Assembly (NCBI GenBank): GCA_949296525.1 | Contig: CASFOP010000003.1 | Location: 62,001 to 126,000, forward strand | Length of the DNA: 64,000 bases | DNA from: an uncultured bacterium | GTDB lineage: Bacteria; Elusimicrobiota; Elusimicrobia; Elusimicrobiales; Elusimicrobiaceae | Reading direction: 5' to 3' | Part shown: positions 18,261 through 26,885 of the stretch, in pieces | Numbering within the stretch: the first letter of the stretch is position 1 | Layout of the letters: each line of letters opens with the position of its first letter | Position numbers and translations under genes: made by a program | Notes under the pieces: generated by a model | The model's input: the letters and a program-made list of their open reading frames with translations, nothing else | Databases searched by the model: none | What the model was told of the DNA's origin: nothing

Positions 18261-19496
18261 TTATTTTAAATTCATAGCCGCCAATAAAAACACTTTGGCG
18301 TCTCCGATGGTATTTTTAATGCTGGAATATTCATTGGGCTGGTGCATGGTTTCGTCCAGCTTGGAATACACCACCGCCGGGAAACCGGCGTTGCGCAGAT
18401 ATGCGGCCACCGTGCCGCCGCCCACGCCCTGCACTTTGGGCCGGTTACGGTATACTTCTTTTACATATTTCGCCACCAGTTTGACAATCGGGGCGTTTTT
18501 GTCCGTGGGGCGGGAACTTTCATTAATAATGTCTTCCACCGTAATTTTTACTTTCAGTTTTTTCTCCACGCTTTTGGCTATTTTCACCGCGGCGTCCACC
18601 ACCTGCTTATTGGTATAGCAAGGCAGGACGCGGCAGTCCACATAAAATACATCGCTGCCGGGGATGGTGTTCACATTGGGCACGTTTGCTTCGTGTTTGG
18701 TGGGTTCAAACACGCTGTACGGTACGTCAAACAGGCGGTCCCTCTTATTAAACTGTTTATACAAATCACGCAAAGCCACCACCAGATGGCTGGCCGCTAC
18801 AAAGGCATTATTGCCGTTTTGCGGGGTAGAGGCATGGGTTTGCTTACCGGTAACGGTAACTTTCAGCCACAGCAAATTCTTTTCCGCCACTTCCACCATA
18901 TCCCCTTTGGCATTGCCGCCGTCCGGCACGATAAAACAATCATCCTTGCCGAAAATTTTCCCGTATTTTTTTAATACGGTAATAATGCCATAGTCGCTGC
19001 CCAGCTCTTCATCGGCATTTAAAAGCAAACCGTAGTTTACCGGAGGGCGGACCCCGGCATCCATCATGGCCTTAACGGCCAACAGGCCCGACACCAGGCC
19101 CTGCTGGTTGTCCTCCGTGCCTCGGCCGTAAATTTTATCCCCCTTCACAACGGCCCGGAACGGGTCTGTTTTCCAGGCGGCCAAATCCCCCGGGGGCACC
19201 ACATCCATATGGGCCATCACCCACAGCGTTTTTTTGCGGTTTTCCCCATAATATTTGGCCACAATATTGGGCCGAACCCCCGTCGGGGAAGCAGGGTCTT
19301 TGGCCTCCAGCACCCGGATTTCGTCAAATTTCATGGCTTTCAGCGTTTTCAAAAGCACTTCGGCCTTGGCCGTTTCCCCCAGCCCGCCTTCCGTATGCGG
19401 CGTAACGGCGGGGCAGGCAGTCATCTTGGTTTGTAAATCAATAATAAAATCCCGGTATCCGTCTATATTTTTAAGCAAATTTTTTATGTCCGTCAT
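18261..19496 (-). CDS. M20 family metallopeptidase (dipeptidase/DapE-ArgE type)
   Basis: 411 residues, no signal peptide. All M20 metal and catalytic motifs are present: AHMDVVPPGD, GRGTEDNQQG, NADEELGSD, IVPDGGN, the dimer-domain HASTPQNG, and DETMHQPNEY near the end. Substrate is uncertain; it is closest in pattern to cytoplasmic dipeptidases rather than DapE. GGGAG site 6 nt upstream. It is 12 bp after the pseudopilin reading direction and 11 bp from the Nif3 gene, forming a likely operon. Confidence 0.87.
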   Translation of the reverse strand: MTDIKNLLKNIDGYRDFIIDLQTKMTACPAVTPHTEGGLGETAKAEVLLKTLKAMKFDEIRVLEAKDPASPTGVRPNIVAKYYGENRKKTLWVMAHMDVVPPGDLAAWKTDPFRAVVKGDKIYGRGTEDNQQGLVSGLLAVKAMMDAGVRPPVNYGLLLNADEELGSDYGIITVLKKYGKIFGKDDCFIVPDGGNAKGDMVEVAEKNLLWLKVTVTGKQTHASTPQNGNNAFVAASHLVVALRDLYKQFNKRDRLFDVPYSVFEPTKHEANVPNVNTIPGSDVFYVDCRVLPCYTNKQVVDAAVKIAKSVEKKLKVKITVEDIINESSRPTDKNAPIVKLVAKYVKEVYRNRPKVQGVGGGTVAAYLRNAGFPAVVYSKLDETMHQPNEYSSIKNTIGDAKVFLLAAMNLK

Positions 19497-19507
19497 AAGG
19501 GATCTCC

Positions 19508-20260
19508 CTAAATTGGATTTTGTATGTCAATAAACTGTGTCTGTACATTAAACCGCTCCCGAACCAGTTTCATCAGCGCCCACACGCCGGGCTTTTCGGA
19601 ATTGTAATGGCCCAGCGCCACGCAATTTAACGCGCCTTCCCGGCACAGTTCCTGCGCGGGCTCATCCAAAGAACCGGTAATAAACAGATCCAGCTTTTGG
19701 GCGGCGGCATCGGGGATCATGCTCCATCCCCCGCCGCTGACCGCACCTACCGTGCAAATCTTTTTGGCCCCGAAAGGCAAAACCAGCGCTTTGGCACCGC
19801 AAAACTTTTCCAGCGTGCGCACCACGGAAGATAAAGCCGCGGGTTTGATTTCCCCGCAAAAGCCGATATCCTGCCCGTGATAATTGCCAAATGGGCGTAT
19901 GTTTTGCACAGATAACTCTTTAAGCAACAACGCATTGTGCCCGATTTGCGGGTGTTTGTCCAGTGGCAGATGATATCCCAGCAAACTGATATCATGACGC
20001 AATAAAAAGCCCACACGGCGGCCAAACGTCCCCGTCAGCGGCTGTTCTTTACCCCACAAAAGGCCGTGGTGCACAATAACCATATCCGCCCCGGCAGCAT
20101 GGGCCTTTTTAAAAAGTTCCAGCCCGGCCGACACGCCAAACACTATTTTACGCACGCGTGCGCGGCCTTCCACCTGCAGCCCGTTACGGCTGCTGTCTGC
20201 GATGTCGGCACTGTGCAAATATTCATCCAAAAAACGAACTACGTCCTCGCGCGTTGTCAT
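19508..20260 (-). CDS. Nif3-like dinuclear metal centre protein
   Basis: 250 residues of the Nif3/YbgI (GTP cyclohydrolase I type 2 homologue) family. Metal ligands are in MVIVHHGLLWG, GYHLPLDKHPQIGHN and ALGHYNSEKPG. Members form hexameric toroids; a role in cell-wall or nucleotide chemistry has been proposed, but the reaction is unsettled. No Shine-Dalgarno; TGATAACAT ends 6 nt before the ATG, so it is probably leaderless. Confidence 0.9.
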   Translation of the reverse strand: MTTREDVVRFLDEYLHSADIADSSRNGLQVEGRARVRKIVFGVSAGLELFKKAHAAGADMVIVHHGLLWGKEQPLTGTFGRRVGFLLRHDISLLGYHLPLDKHPQIGHNALLLKELSVQNIRPFGNYHGQDIGFCGEIKPAALSSVVRTLEKFCGAKALVLPFGAKKICTVGAVSGGGWSMIPDAAAQKLDLFITGSLDEPAQELCREGALNCVALGHYNSEKPGVWALMKLVRERFNVQTQFIDIQNPI

Positions 20261-20285
20261 AGATTTATGTTATCATTTTTGTAAC
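20261..20285. promoter_or_regulatory. Compact divergent promoter
   Basis: Only 25 bp separate the two start codons. ATGTTATCAT at 20267-20276 contains overlapping extended -10 elements on both strands: TGTTATCAT (plus) and TGATAACAT (minus). Neither gene has a Shine-Dalgarno site. Transcription of the two genes from this spot should be mutually exclusive. Confidence 0.45.
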
Positions 20286-22151
20286 ATGAAAAGAACACTT
20301 TTATGGGCGGGAGCATGCTTCTTGTGCAGCCTGGCCGCTTACGGGCAGGATATTCCCGTTGCCCCTTATTTGCCCGCCATGAGCGGCCCCAAAGCCCAAA
20401 ACGCGCCGATTACCGTCCAATACCCGCATGAAAACATGACGGTACTGCGCGGGGCGAAAAAAGTGTATCTTTTCGGCAAACTCCATCTAAAAAATGCCTC
20501 CCTGGATATTAACGGGCAAAAAGTACCCGTCAACAAAAACGGCACATTTATCACTTTCTTACCCGTAGAACAGGGCAGTTTCTCCTTTGTGCTGACGGCC
20601 CAAAGCAACGGCAAAACATATCGGGCGGTGCGCCATATTACCGTGCCCGGCACACCCATAGCCCACTTTGAAGACAAAGCGCAATTTGACGAAGATGAGG
20701 TTTATCCTGCCCTCCCTTTATGGGTACTGCCAACCGATACGGTGGCCCTGGCCGTACGCGGCACGCCCGGCGCCCAGGTAACAGCTTCGCTGGGCGGCTT
20801 GCCTTCGGGGAAAAATATCCGGCTTAAAGAGGACAGCCGCACCCCGGGATTATACCGCGCCCAATACGTCATACCGGATAATGTTTCCCCGCGGGAAGTC
20901 AAAGTTTCTTATTCTTTATATGACCCCGCCAGCGACACCCGTGCAAAAATAACGGCAAAAGAACGTATACGCATCTTGGAGCCAGAAGATCTCCGCCCCG
21001 CCCAGGTAACCGACCCGGGTGTTAAGTTGCGCCAGCTGGCGGTCAAACAGGGCAGCCTGTACCCGCATTACCGGGCCTACGGGGAAGTGTTATTGGACGG
21101 GCGGGATAACGGACTGTACCGCATGGATTTGGGCGGCGGGCAAAAAGCCTGGCTGGAAGAAAACAAACTGACGGCCGTGCCGCCGGAAGTATATCTGCCC
21201 AATGTCGTTTCCGGCCTGGATACGCTGGCCGGGGAATCTTCCACCAAAATTACCTGGCACAATATAAAACAAGTCCCCGTATCCATACATGAATTTTCCA
21301 ACCGTCTGGAAGTGGCGTTTTATTATACCCATGAATTTATAGAAAATTTCAGTTTGGACGCCACTAGCCCTGTTCTGGGACACATAGAGTGGAACGAACC
21401 CGGACAACAAAGAATGCTTAAATTCATCTTGTATTTTAAAAATAACCGGCCGCCCTGGGGATACGCTTACCGTTATGAACACAATGATTTTATCGTGGAT
21501 CTGCGCCACAAACCCGCTATTTCCCCCCGCCCCGGCAAACCGCTGGCAGGCGCGCGCATTCTGCTTGACGCGGGGCACAGCCCAAAGCGCACCCCCCCTT
21601 ATGACGGCACCATCGGCCCGTCCGGCTTTTTGGAATACGAGGCCAACTTGGCCCTGGCCAAAGAGTTAAAACCCAGGCTGGAGGCCGCAGGGGCCACGGT
21701 GATTATGACCCGGCACGGGGGCAACCATATGAACCTCCCGGCCCGTTACCGCTTGGCGTTGGAACAGGATGCACACATTTTTGTCAGCCTGCACCAAAAT
21801 GCCCTGCCTGATACGGTCAACCCGCTGGCCGCCCCGCGAGGCTACTCCGTTTATTATACTTATCCGCACAGCTTCGCCCTGGCCGAAAGCGTATACAAAG
21901 CGTTTAACCGCCTGGTGCCGCTGCCGGACAACGGGCTGATTGCCAATGATGTGCTGTTTATCCCGCGCATCCCGGAAATGCCCAGTATTTTGGTGGAAAA
22001 CGCATTTTTAATCATGCCCGAGCAGGAAGAATTGTTGCAAACTCCCAAAGGACGCGCCCCGTTTGTAGAAGCGCTGTATCAGGGGATTTTGGCTTTTTAC
22101 GGCGCTGCGCCCCTGCCCAAACGTTCCAAACCCCGATATATACGCCCATAG
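20286..22151 (+). CDS. N-acetylmuramoyl-L-alanine amidase (Amidase_3)
   Basis: 622 residues from MKRTLLWAG. Signal peptide to about residue 20. Residues 40-420 form several beta-rich domains, including an SH3-like segment (VKQGSLYPHYRAYGEVLLDGRDNGLYRM). The C-terminal Amidase_3 domain (about 430-610) carries zinc ligands in LDAGHS, FLEYEAN and SLHQNAL and the catalytic Glu in VENAFLI. It cleaves stem peptides from muramic acid in the periplasm. Heads a wall-remodelling cluster with M23 peptidase and bactofilin. Confidence 0.9.
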   Translation: MKRTLLWAGACFLCSLAAYGQDIPVAPYLPAMSGPKAQNAPITVQYPHENMTVLRGAKKVYLFGKLHLKNASLDINGQKVPVNKNGTFITFLPVEQGSFSFVLTAQSNGKTYRAVRHITVPGTPIAHFEDKAQFDEDEVYPALPLWVLPTDTVALAVRGTPGAQVTASLGGLPSGKNIRLKEDSRTPGLYRAQYVIPDNVSPREVKVSYSLYDPASDTRAKITAKERIRILEPEDLRPAQVTDPGVKLRQLAVKQGSLYPHYRAYGEVLLDGRDNGLYRMDLGGGQKAWLEENKLTAVPPEVYLPNVVSGLDTLAGESSTKITWHNIKQVPVSIHEFSNRLEVAFYYTHEFIENFSLDATSPVLGHIEWNEPGQQRMLKFILYFKNNRPPWGYAYRYEHNDFIVDLRHKPAISPRPGKPLAGARILLDAGHSPKRTPPYDGTIGPSGFLEYEANLALAKELKPRLEAAGATVIMTRHGGNHMNLPARYRLALEQDAHIFVSLHQNALPDTVNPLAAPRGYSVYYTYPHSFALAESVYKAFNRLVPLPDNGLIANDVLFIPRIPEMPSILVENAFLIMPEQEELLQTPKGRAPFVEALYQGILAFYGAAPLPKRSKPRYIRP

Positions 22152-22199
22152 TCCCATATCATATCCGGATATCCCCTTCAATATGATAAAATGAAGGAT

Positions 22200-23117
22200 A
22201 TGGGTTTTAAACTCAATTCCGCAAACCGTTTCCTCAGCGACCGCGTAGATATTATTTTTATGCCTCGCACGGGTGTTTCGCGTAAATTTAAGCTGATGGG
22301 CCTGACGCTGGTTATGTTGGCCGCAGGATGGCTGTTGTTGACACTGGGTGCCTTGTGGATTTGGAGCCGGGCCTATGATTATCAGCTGACCAAAGCGGAC
22401 AATGAACTCATGCGGACGAAAATGAAATTAATCGCCGATGAATTGGAAAGAGGGCGGAAATACCTGGAACTGACGCAAACCACCGATAAACAAATGCGCC
22501 AAATGCTGGGCATGCCCGGCGGCAAATTTATTAACCTGCCAAAAGGATTGGAAGAAAAAAACAAAGAAGACGACCGGGCCAAAGAGTTGTTCGGGTCCGA
22601 TTTAAAAGATTTTGATACGGAAGAATTTGAAAAATATATAGACAGCATGCAGGATAATGCCCAGGAACGGCTGGCCTCATTCCAGGAAATTGCCTGGTAT
22701 TATGCCAACCAACGCGAGGGATTGCATTCCACTCCGTCCATCCGTCCGTCTTCGGCGCGTATCAGTTCCGGATTCGGATATCGGCGCGATCCCTTCGGCA
22801 AACCTGTTGGGGGAATGCACAGCGGATTGGATTTTGCCGGCAAGCCCGACAGCCCCATTTTGGTAACCGCAGACGGCGTGGTACGACACACGGGCTGGGT
22901 AAACGGCTACGGACAGGCGGTACTGGTGGACCATGGTTTTGGCTATTCTACGCTGTACGCGCACGCCACGGGCATTAAAGTAAAACCGGGCGATGTAGTC
23001 AAACGCGGGCAGCAAATCGCTTTTATGGGCACCACGGGACGCAGTACGGGGACGCATTTGCATTATGAAGTGTGGAAAGACGGAAGGCCCGTTAATCCGC
23101 GGGACTATTTTAAATAA
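22200..23117 (+). CDS. M23 family metallopeptidase (LytM domain)
   Basis: 305 residues from the ATG at 22200; TGATAAAAT ends 7 nt upstream, while a further ATG at 22191 overlaps that -10. One transmembrane segment (about 35-60), a charged coiled-coil (about 65-165), then an M23 domain with GGMHSGLDF and HLHYEVW zinc motifs, so active. Such proteins cut peptidoglycan cross-links or bind it. Placement directly before a bactofilin gene matches the known M23-bactofilin cell-shape pairs of Helicobacter and Caulobacter relatives. Confidence 0.92.
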   Translation: MGFKLNSANRFLSDRVDIIFMPRTGVSRKFKLMGLTLVMLAAGWLLLTLGALWIWSRAYDYQLTKADNELMRTKMKLIADELERGRKYLELTQTTDKQMRQMLGMPGGKFINLPKGLEEKNKEDDRAKELFGSDLKDFDTEEFEKYIDSMQDNAQERLASFQEIAWYYANQREGLHSTPSIRPSSARISSGFGYRRDPFGKPVGGMHSGLDFAGKPDSPILVTADGVVRHTGWVNGYGQAVLVDHGFGYSTLYAHATGIKVKPGDVVKRGQQIAFMGTTGRSTGTHLHYEVWKDGRPVNPRDYFK

Positions 23118-23132
23118 ATTTTGGGAGGAAGT

Positions 23133-23525
23133 ATGGGATTTTTAAAGAAAGACTCTGATTTTGCATCAGGCGAACATTTCTCCATCATCAGCACGGAATG
23201 TTACTTCCAGGGGACGCTGAGCGTACAGGGATCCCTGCGCGTAGATGGGAAGCTGGAAGGTTCCGTGGACAACGCACGGCAAGTAATTTTGGGTGAAGGA
23301 GGAAAAATTACCGGAGACGTTTCGGCGCAAACCGTCATCTGCGGCGGAGATATTGAAGGGAATGTCTGCGCCGATATGCTGGAAATTTTGGGCAAAGCAT
23401 CCATCAAAGGAGATATCCGCGCCCAAAAAATGATTGTGGAAGAAGGCGGACGTATAGAAGGACTGTGCAAAATCGGCGGAGAAGAAAAAGAAACCGCCGA
23501 AACAGAAGACGAAGACGACAAATAA
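23133..23525 (+). CDS. Bactofilin
   Basis: 130 residues from the ATG at 23133 (GGGAGGAAG before it). Right-handed beta-helix built of short repeats (GTLSVQGSLRVDGKLEGSV, then KITGDVSAQTVICGG, then SIKGDIRAQ), flanked by short charged tails. Bactofilins polymerise without nucleotide and place wall enzymes for curvature or stalk growth. The 15-bp distance from the M23 gene suggests co-translation. Confidence 0.93.
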   Translation: MGFLKKDSDFASGEHFSIISTECYFQGTLSVQGSLRVDGKLEGSVDNARQVILGEGGKITGDVSAQTVICGGDIEGNVCADMLEILGKASIKGDIRAQKMIVEEGGRIEGLCKIGGEEKETAETEDEDDK

Positions 23526-23539
23526 GGAGTGTTTCTGGC

Positions 23540-24229
23540 ATGATTTCTTTTCTGATTAAATACAAAAAGGCTATCTTAATTATCACGCTGGCGTTTTTCA
23601 TCGGCAGCATCGGATATATTGGGTTGGATTCCTACCGCCGCGGCTCTTTCAGCAGCAATGTAGCCATGGTTGGCTCGCAACCGATTACCTACCGCGACCT
23701 TTATAAAGCGGCTGACGCCCAGGCACGCGTTTTGCGCAACAACGGCGTAGATGTGGACGAAGAAATGACCAAATACCTCAATCAGCAGGTACTTAGTGCA
23801 CTGATCAGCGAGGAAGTGCTGGTACAGGCGGCCAAGCAGTTCGGCTTGGATGTGGCCGACTATGAACTGGCTTTGGAAATCCATTCTTCCCCCGCTTTTA
23901 ACCAAAACGGCCAGTTTAACAAAACTGCCTATGAATATGCCCTGCGCCACCAGTTGGGCGTAACGCCCTTGCAGTTTGAAGAACAAATCCGCCGCAGCAA
24001 GCTGGCCGACCGTTTCCGCATGGCGTTGTATTCCTTTTACAAACTCACGCCGGAAGAAGTGCGTTTTTCCTATCAAATCCAAAATGGCAGCATGGACGGA
24101 TTTGAAGAAAATAAAAAAGACTTTGAAAAGCAGTTGTTTGAAACCAAAATGGAAACGGCCCAGCAGGCTTTCTTTGACGATTTCAACAACCGCGTGGAAA
24201 TCAAAACTTATTTAAACGAACAGGCTTAA
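23540..24229 (+). CDS. SurA-N-like membrane-anchored chaperone without PPIase domain
   Basis: 229 residues. One N-terminal transmembrane segment (about 10-28), then a SurA N-terminal-like domain (VGSQPITYRDLYKAADAQ ... QVLSALISEEVLVQAAKQFG). It resembles the first part of PpiD but ends before any parvulin domain. Likely a periplasmic folding factor tethered to the inner membrane. AAGGAG is 12 nt before the ATG, and the gene lies 15 bp after the bactofilin gene. Confidence 0.78.
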   Translation: MISFLIKYKKAILIITLAFFIGSIGYIGLDSYRRGSFSSNVAMVGSQPITYRDLYKAADAQARVLRNNGVDVDEEMTKYLNQQVLSALISEEVLVQAAKQFGLDVADYELALEIHSSPAFNQNGQFNKTAYEYALRHQLGVTPLQFEEQIRRSKLADRFRMALYSFYKLTPEEVRFSYQIQNGSMDGFEENKKDFEKQLFETKMETAQQAFFDDFNNRVEIKTYLNEQA

Positions 24230-24232
24230 ACC

Positions 24233-25141
24233 GTGAAAAACCAAGTACTTGTGGTAGGTTCCGTCGCTTTTGACACCGTGGAAAATGCCCATGGCCGCGC
24301 CGAACGCGTGCTGGGAGGAGCGGCCAGTTACTCCTCCATTTCCGCCAGTTATTTTGCCGATCCGGCCGTAGTGGCCGTGGTGGGCACGGATTTTGCGGCT
24401 AAAGACAGCGCTCCGTTTAAAAAACGCGGCGTCAATTTGGACGGCCTTCAGGTAAAAGAGGGTAAAACCTTTCACTGGGGCGGCAGCTACGACAAGGACC
24501 TTAAAAACGCTGTTACCAAATTCACGGATTTAAATGTATTTCAGGATTTCAACCCCACGCTTACACCGGAGCAAAAAGAAGCCAAAGCGGTGTTTTTGGC
24601 TAATATTGATCCGGAGCTGCAGCTGTCCGTTTTAAAACAGGTGAAAAATCCCAAACTCGTCGCCTGCGATACGATGAACTACTGGATTACCTCCAAACGC
24701 GACGCCATCATTAAAGTTTTAAAACAAACGGATTTGTTCTTTTTAAACGAAGCCGAAGCGCGCCAGCTGACCGGCGAATATAACCTGATCACCGCGGGCA
24801 AAAAAATCCTGAAACTCGGCGCGGAACATGTTATTATCAAGTTGGGCCCCAACGGCTCCATGTTGGTCAGCAAACTGGGCATCGTGCAGTTTCCGCCGTA
24901 TATTTTAGAACATGTATATGACACCACCGGCGCAGGGGATACCTTCGGCGGAGGTGCAACGGGTTATTTGGCCAGTCTGCGCAAATGGGACACGCTGTCC
25001 GCCATCAAACGGGCCATGATGATAGGCAATGTGATGGCCTCTTTTGCCATAGAATCTTTTAGCGTCAAACGCCTGGCAAATATTAAGGAAGGCGAAATTG
25101 AAAAACGCCTGCAAGACTACACGTCCATGTTGCGCTTTTAA
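24233..25141 (+). CDS. PfkB family sugar/nucleoside kinase
   Basis: 302 residues, GTG start 3 bp after the previous stop. Ribokinase fold: N-terminal VVGSVAFDTVENAHGRAERVLGGAA and C-terminal DTTGAGDTFGGG with the catalytic Asp and anion hole. Substrate not determinable; close to PfkB proteins often annotated as adenosine or sugar kinases. Last gene before tRNA-Leu. Confidence 0.88.
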   Translation: MKNQVLVVGSVAFDTVENAHGRAERVLGGAASYSSISASYFADPAVVAVVGTDFAAKDSAPFKKRGVNLDGLQVKEGKTFHWGGSYDKDLKNAVTKFTDLNVFQDFNPTLTPEQKEAKAVFLANIDPELQLSVLKQVKNPKLVACDTMNYWITSKRDAIIKVLKQTDLFFLNEAEARQLTGEYNLITAGKKILKLGAEHVIIKLGPNGSMLVSKLGIVQFPPYILEHVYDTTGAGDTFGGGATGYLASLRKWDTLSAIKRAMMIGNVMASFAIESFSVKRLANIKEGEIEKRLQDYTSMLRF

Positions 25142-25203
25142 TACGTGCTGCAGGCGCCTGCCGTATTGTCAGACCGCCGAAAAGACCGTTTATGGAAAGC
25201 GGG

Positions 25204-25233
25204 ATGACAAGCCGAAAAGAAATTTGCTAGAAT
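25204..25233 (+). promoter_or_regulatory. Promoter of tRNA-Leu
   Basis: ATGACA, an 18-nt spacer, then TAGAAT, with the extended TGC before it. The -10 ends 17 bp before the tRNA 5' end. Confidence 0.65.
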
Positions 25234-25250
25234 AGAAAAAGAGATTTATT

Positions 25251-25334
25251 GCCGGGGTGCTGGAATTGGTATACAGGATGGTCTCAAAAACCATTGCCCT
25301 TTCGGGCTTAAGGGTTCAAGTCCCTTCCCCGGTA
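25251..25334 (+). tRNA. tRNA-Leu (anticodon CAA)
   Basis: 84-nt class II tRNA with long variable arm. Acceptor GCCGGGG pairs with CCCCGGT (first pair G-U), discriminator A, no encoded CCA. Anticodon stem ATGGT/ACCAT encloses CTCAAAA, giving CAA, which reads UUG. Confidence 0.94.
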
Positions 25335-25351
25335 AGATTTGAAAAAATCAG

Positions 25352-25383
25352 ACCCTTTGACCAACAGGTCAAAGGGTTTTTTG
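25352..25383 (+). terminator. Terminator after tRNA-Leu
   Basis: 11-bp perfect stem ACCCTTTGACC with its complement and a 4-nt loop, followed by TTTTTTG. Confidence 0.88.
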
Positions 25384-25436
25384 TATCTAATTCCCAGTCC
25401 TTTCCGGGGGATATGTTGTGCAAAAATAAAGGGGCT

Positions 25437-26057
25437 CTATTCAGCAGCCGGCACAGGCGATTCCTGTCCGTTTCCCAGCATATCTTCCAGTTCCGTTTCC
25501 CAGTTTTCCAGAATTTCCGTGCTGTTGCTCACATCATCTATTTTCCAAAAACCTTCCGCTTTGGACAGGCCCAATACCAGCCGGATCTCTTCTCCTGTTT
25601 CCGGGTCCGATACAATCAGTTCCACGGAAGCCCGGTCCCCTTCTTTTGACAGCGTCTTTATCCGTTTTAAGCGAATATCCTTCCCGGCCTCAGCCTGCGG
25701 TACTTCTGCGCCGGCAGCAGGTTCCGGTTCTATACTTGCCACAATCATTTCCTTGGCCATAGACACAGCCATCGGTTTTAAAAATCCTGCTATTCCCATA
25801 GCAAAGATTTGCATATCCGGGTCTGTTTCTTCCGCATTTTCTTTTATGGCACCCTCCATATAGCGGCCAATGACATTATCCAACAAAGTGTCCAAATCTA
25901 CATACTTCTCAAATAACGCCTTATCATGCGAACGCCATGCTTCGCCTGCCTGTTTTATTGAATATACAGGACTCCTCTTCCAATTTATATACAGCAATCC
26001 GCCGGCCAGCAAGCACAACGTCAAGACAACACTTACCACAGCTATTGTTTTTTTCAT
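25437..26057 (-). CDS. DUF2939 domain protein, membrane-anchored
   Basis: 206 residues from MKKTIAVV (GGGAGATAGT before the ATG; an upstream in-frame start has no site). One N-terminal membrane segment (5-25), then the DUF2939 pattern: SPVYSIKQAGEAWRSHDKALFEKYVDLDTLLDNV. The rest is an alpha/beta lipid-transport-like domain and an acidic tail. Function unknown; likely exported to the periplasmic face. Confidence 0.78.
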   Translation of the reverse strand: MKKTIAVVSVVLTLCLLAGGLLYINWKRSPVYSIKQAGEAWRSHDKALFEKYVDLDTLLDNVIGRYMEGAIKENAEETDPDMQIFAMGIAGFLKPMAVSMAKEMIVASIEPEPAAGAEVPQAEAGKDIRLKRIKTLSKEGDRASVELIVSDPETGEEIRLVLGLSKAEGFWKIDDVSNSTEILENWETELEDMLGNGQESPVPAAE

Positions 26058-26097
26058 ACTATCTCCCTTGCTATTATTTTCCAAACGATATATCTTT

Positions 26098-26761
26098 TTA
26101 AAACTTCACTCCCAGTGTCAGCACGCCGTAACGGTGGACAGCCACTGATTGCTATATTTAAAGGCCTGGGCCCGTCCTTCCAATCCCAGGGCCAAGCTGC
26201 TGGTCAAATCATACTCCAGGCCAAGCCCGCTGTATACGTACAGCCCATCACCCACCTTTTCGTCTTCTTTATATGGTTCCTCTTCCCAATCCGTCCATGC
26301 CGGCCAGTCAAACGCATATTCATACTGCGTTTCATGCTTTAAGGACATATATCCCACCCCGGCCGGAATATACACCCTGAAACGGGAATCGGGATTAAAA
26401 TAGATCCTGCCGGCCGCGGCAAGACCCCAGGCAGAGAAATAATTGTCTTTTTCCTGCATCCACGGGCGCCAAAACGGAGCCCCGTTATAAGGCAGGCCTC
26501 CCCCTTTTGCATCCATTTGAAAAAAAGCTCCTTCCAGGCCCAATGCCACATATTTATCTATAAAGAAAAGCAGAGAAAGCGCCCCGGAAAATACTCCCCG
26601 CTGCATCAGCTCCTGGCGACCGTCTACATGTACTCCGCCCCCTGCGGATACGGCCAACTGCACGGAATGGGAAGCCGCCTCTTCTGCTCCCGCAGCGGCA
26701 CACGGCCCACATACTATACAGCACCACAGCAGACAAATCCCAATTTTTTTATATTTTCCAT
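26098..26761 (-). pseudogene. Outer-membrane beta-barrel protein with two frame breaks
   Basis: The open frame 26118-26663 encodes barrel strands (VSAGGGVHVDG ... SLALGLEGRAQAF) but lacks both ends. Upstream in the same frame a signal peptide is readable (IKKIGICLLWCCIVCGPCAAAGA) but has no start; the ATG at 26761 is one base out across an A7 run at 26744-26750. At the 3' end the classic OMP terminus YGVLTLGVKF, stop at 26098, is again one base out. Both are single-base losses. This is either a decayed gene, slippage, or assembly error. Confidence 0.6.
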
Positions 26762-26808
26762 GCTAAGATTTTATCATATTCATCTGTGGCATTATGCCTG
26801 GATAATTT

Positions 26809-26837
26809 TTGTTTCCCTCCCCTTTTTAAAGTACAAT
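26809..26837 (+). promoter_or_regulatory. Promoter for thioredoxin lipoprotein-DUF2339
   Basis: TTGTTT, a 17-nt spacer, then TACAAT, about 48 bp before the start at 26886. Confidence 0.5.
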
Positions 26838-26885
26838 ATAAAAAGTATGGCATAAACCATTCAAACTATATTAAAAGGAGTTCTT

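Noticed and set aside
23465-23539. Arg-rich N-terminal extension of the SurA-N-like protein
   Set aside because: It is an out-of-frame reading of the acidic tail of the bactofilin gene; the ATG at 23540 has a ribosome site.
25146-25161. 12-bp palindrome GCAGGCGCCTGC before tRNA-Leu
   Set aside because: Single short palindrome with no repeat elsewhere in the window and no link to a regulator gene.
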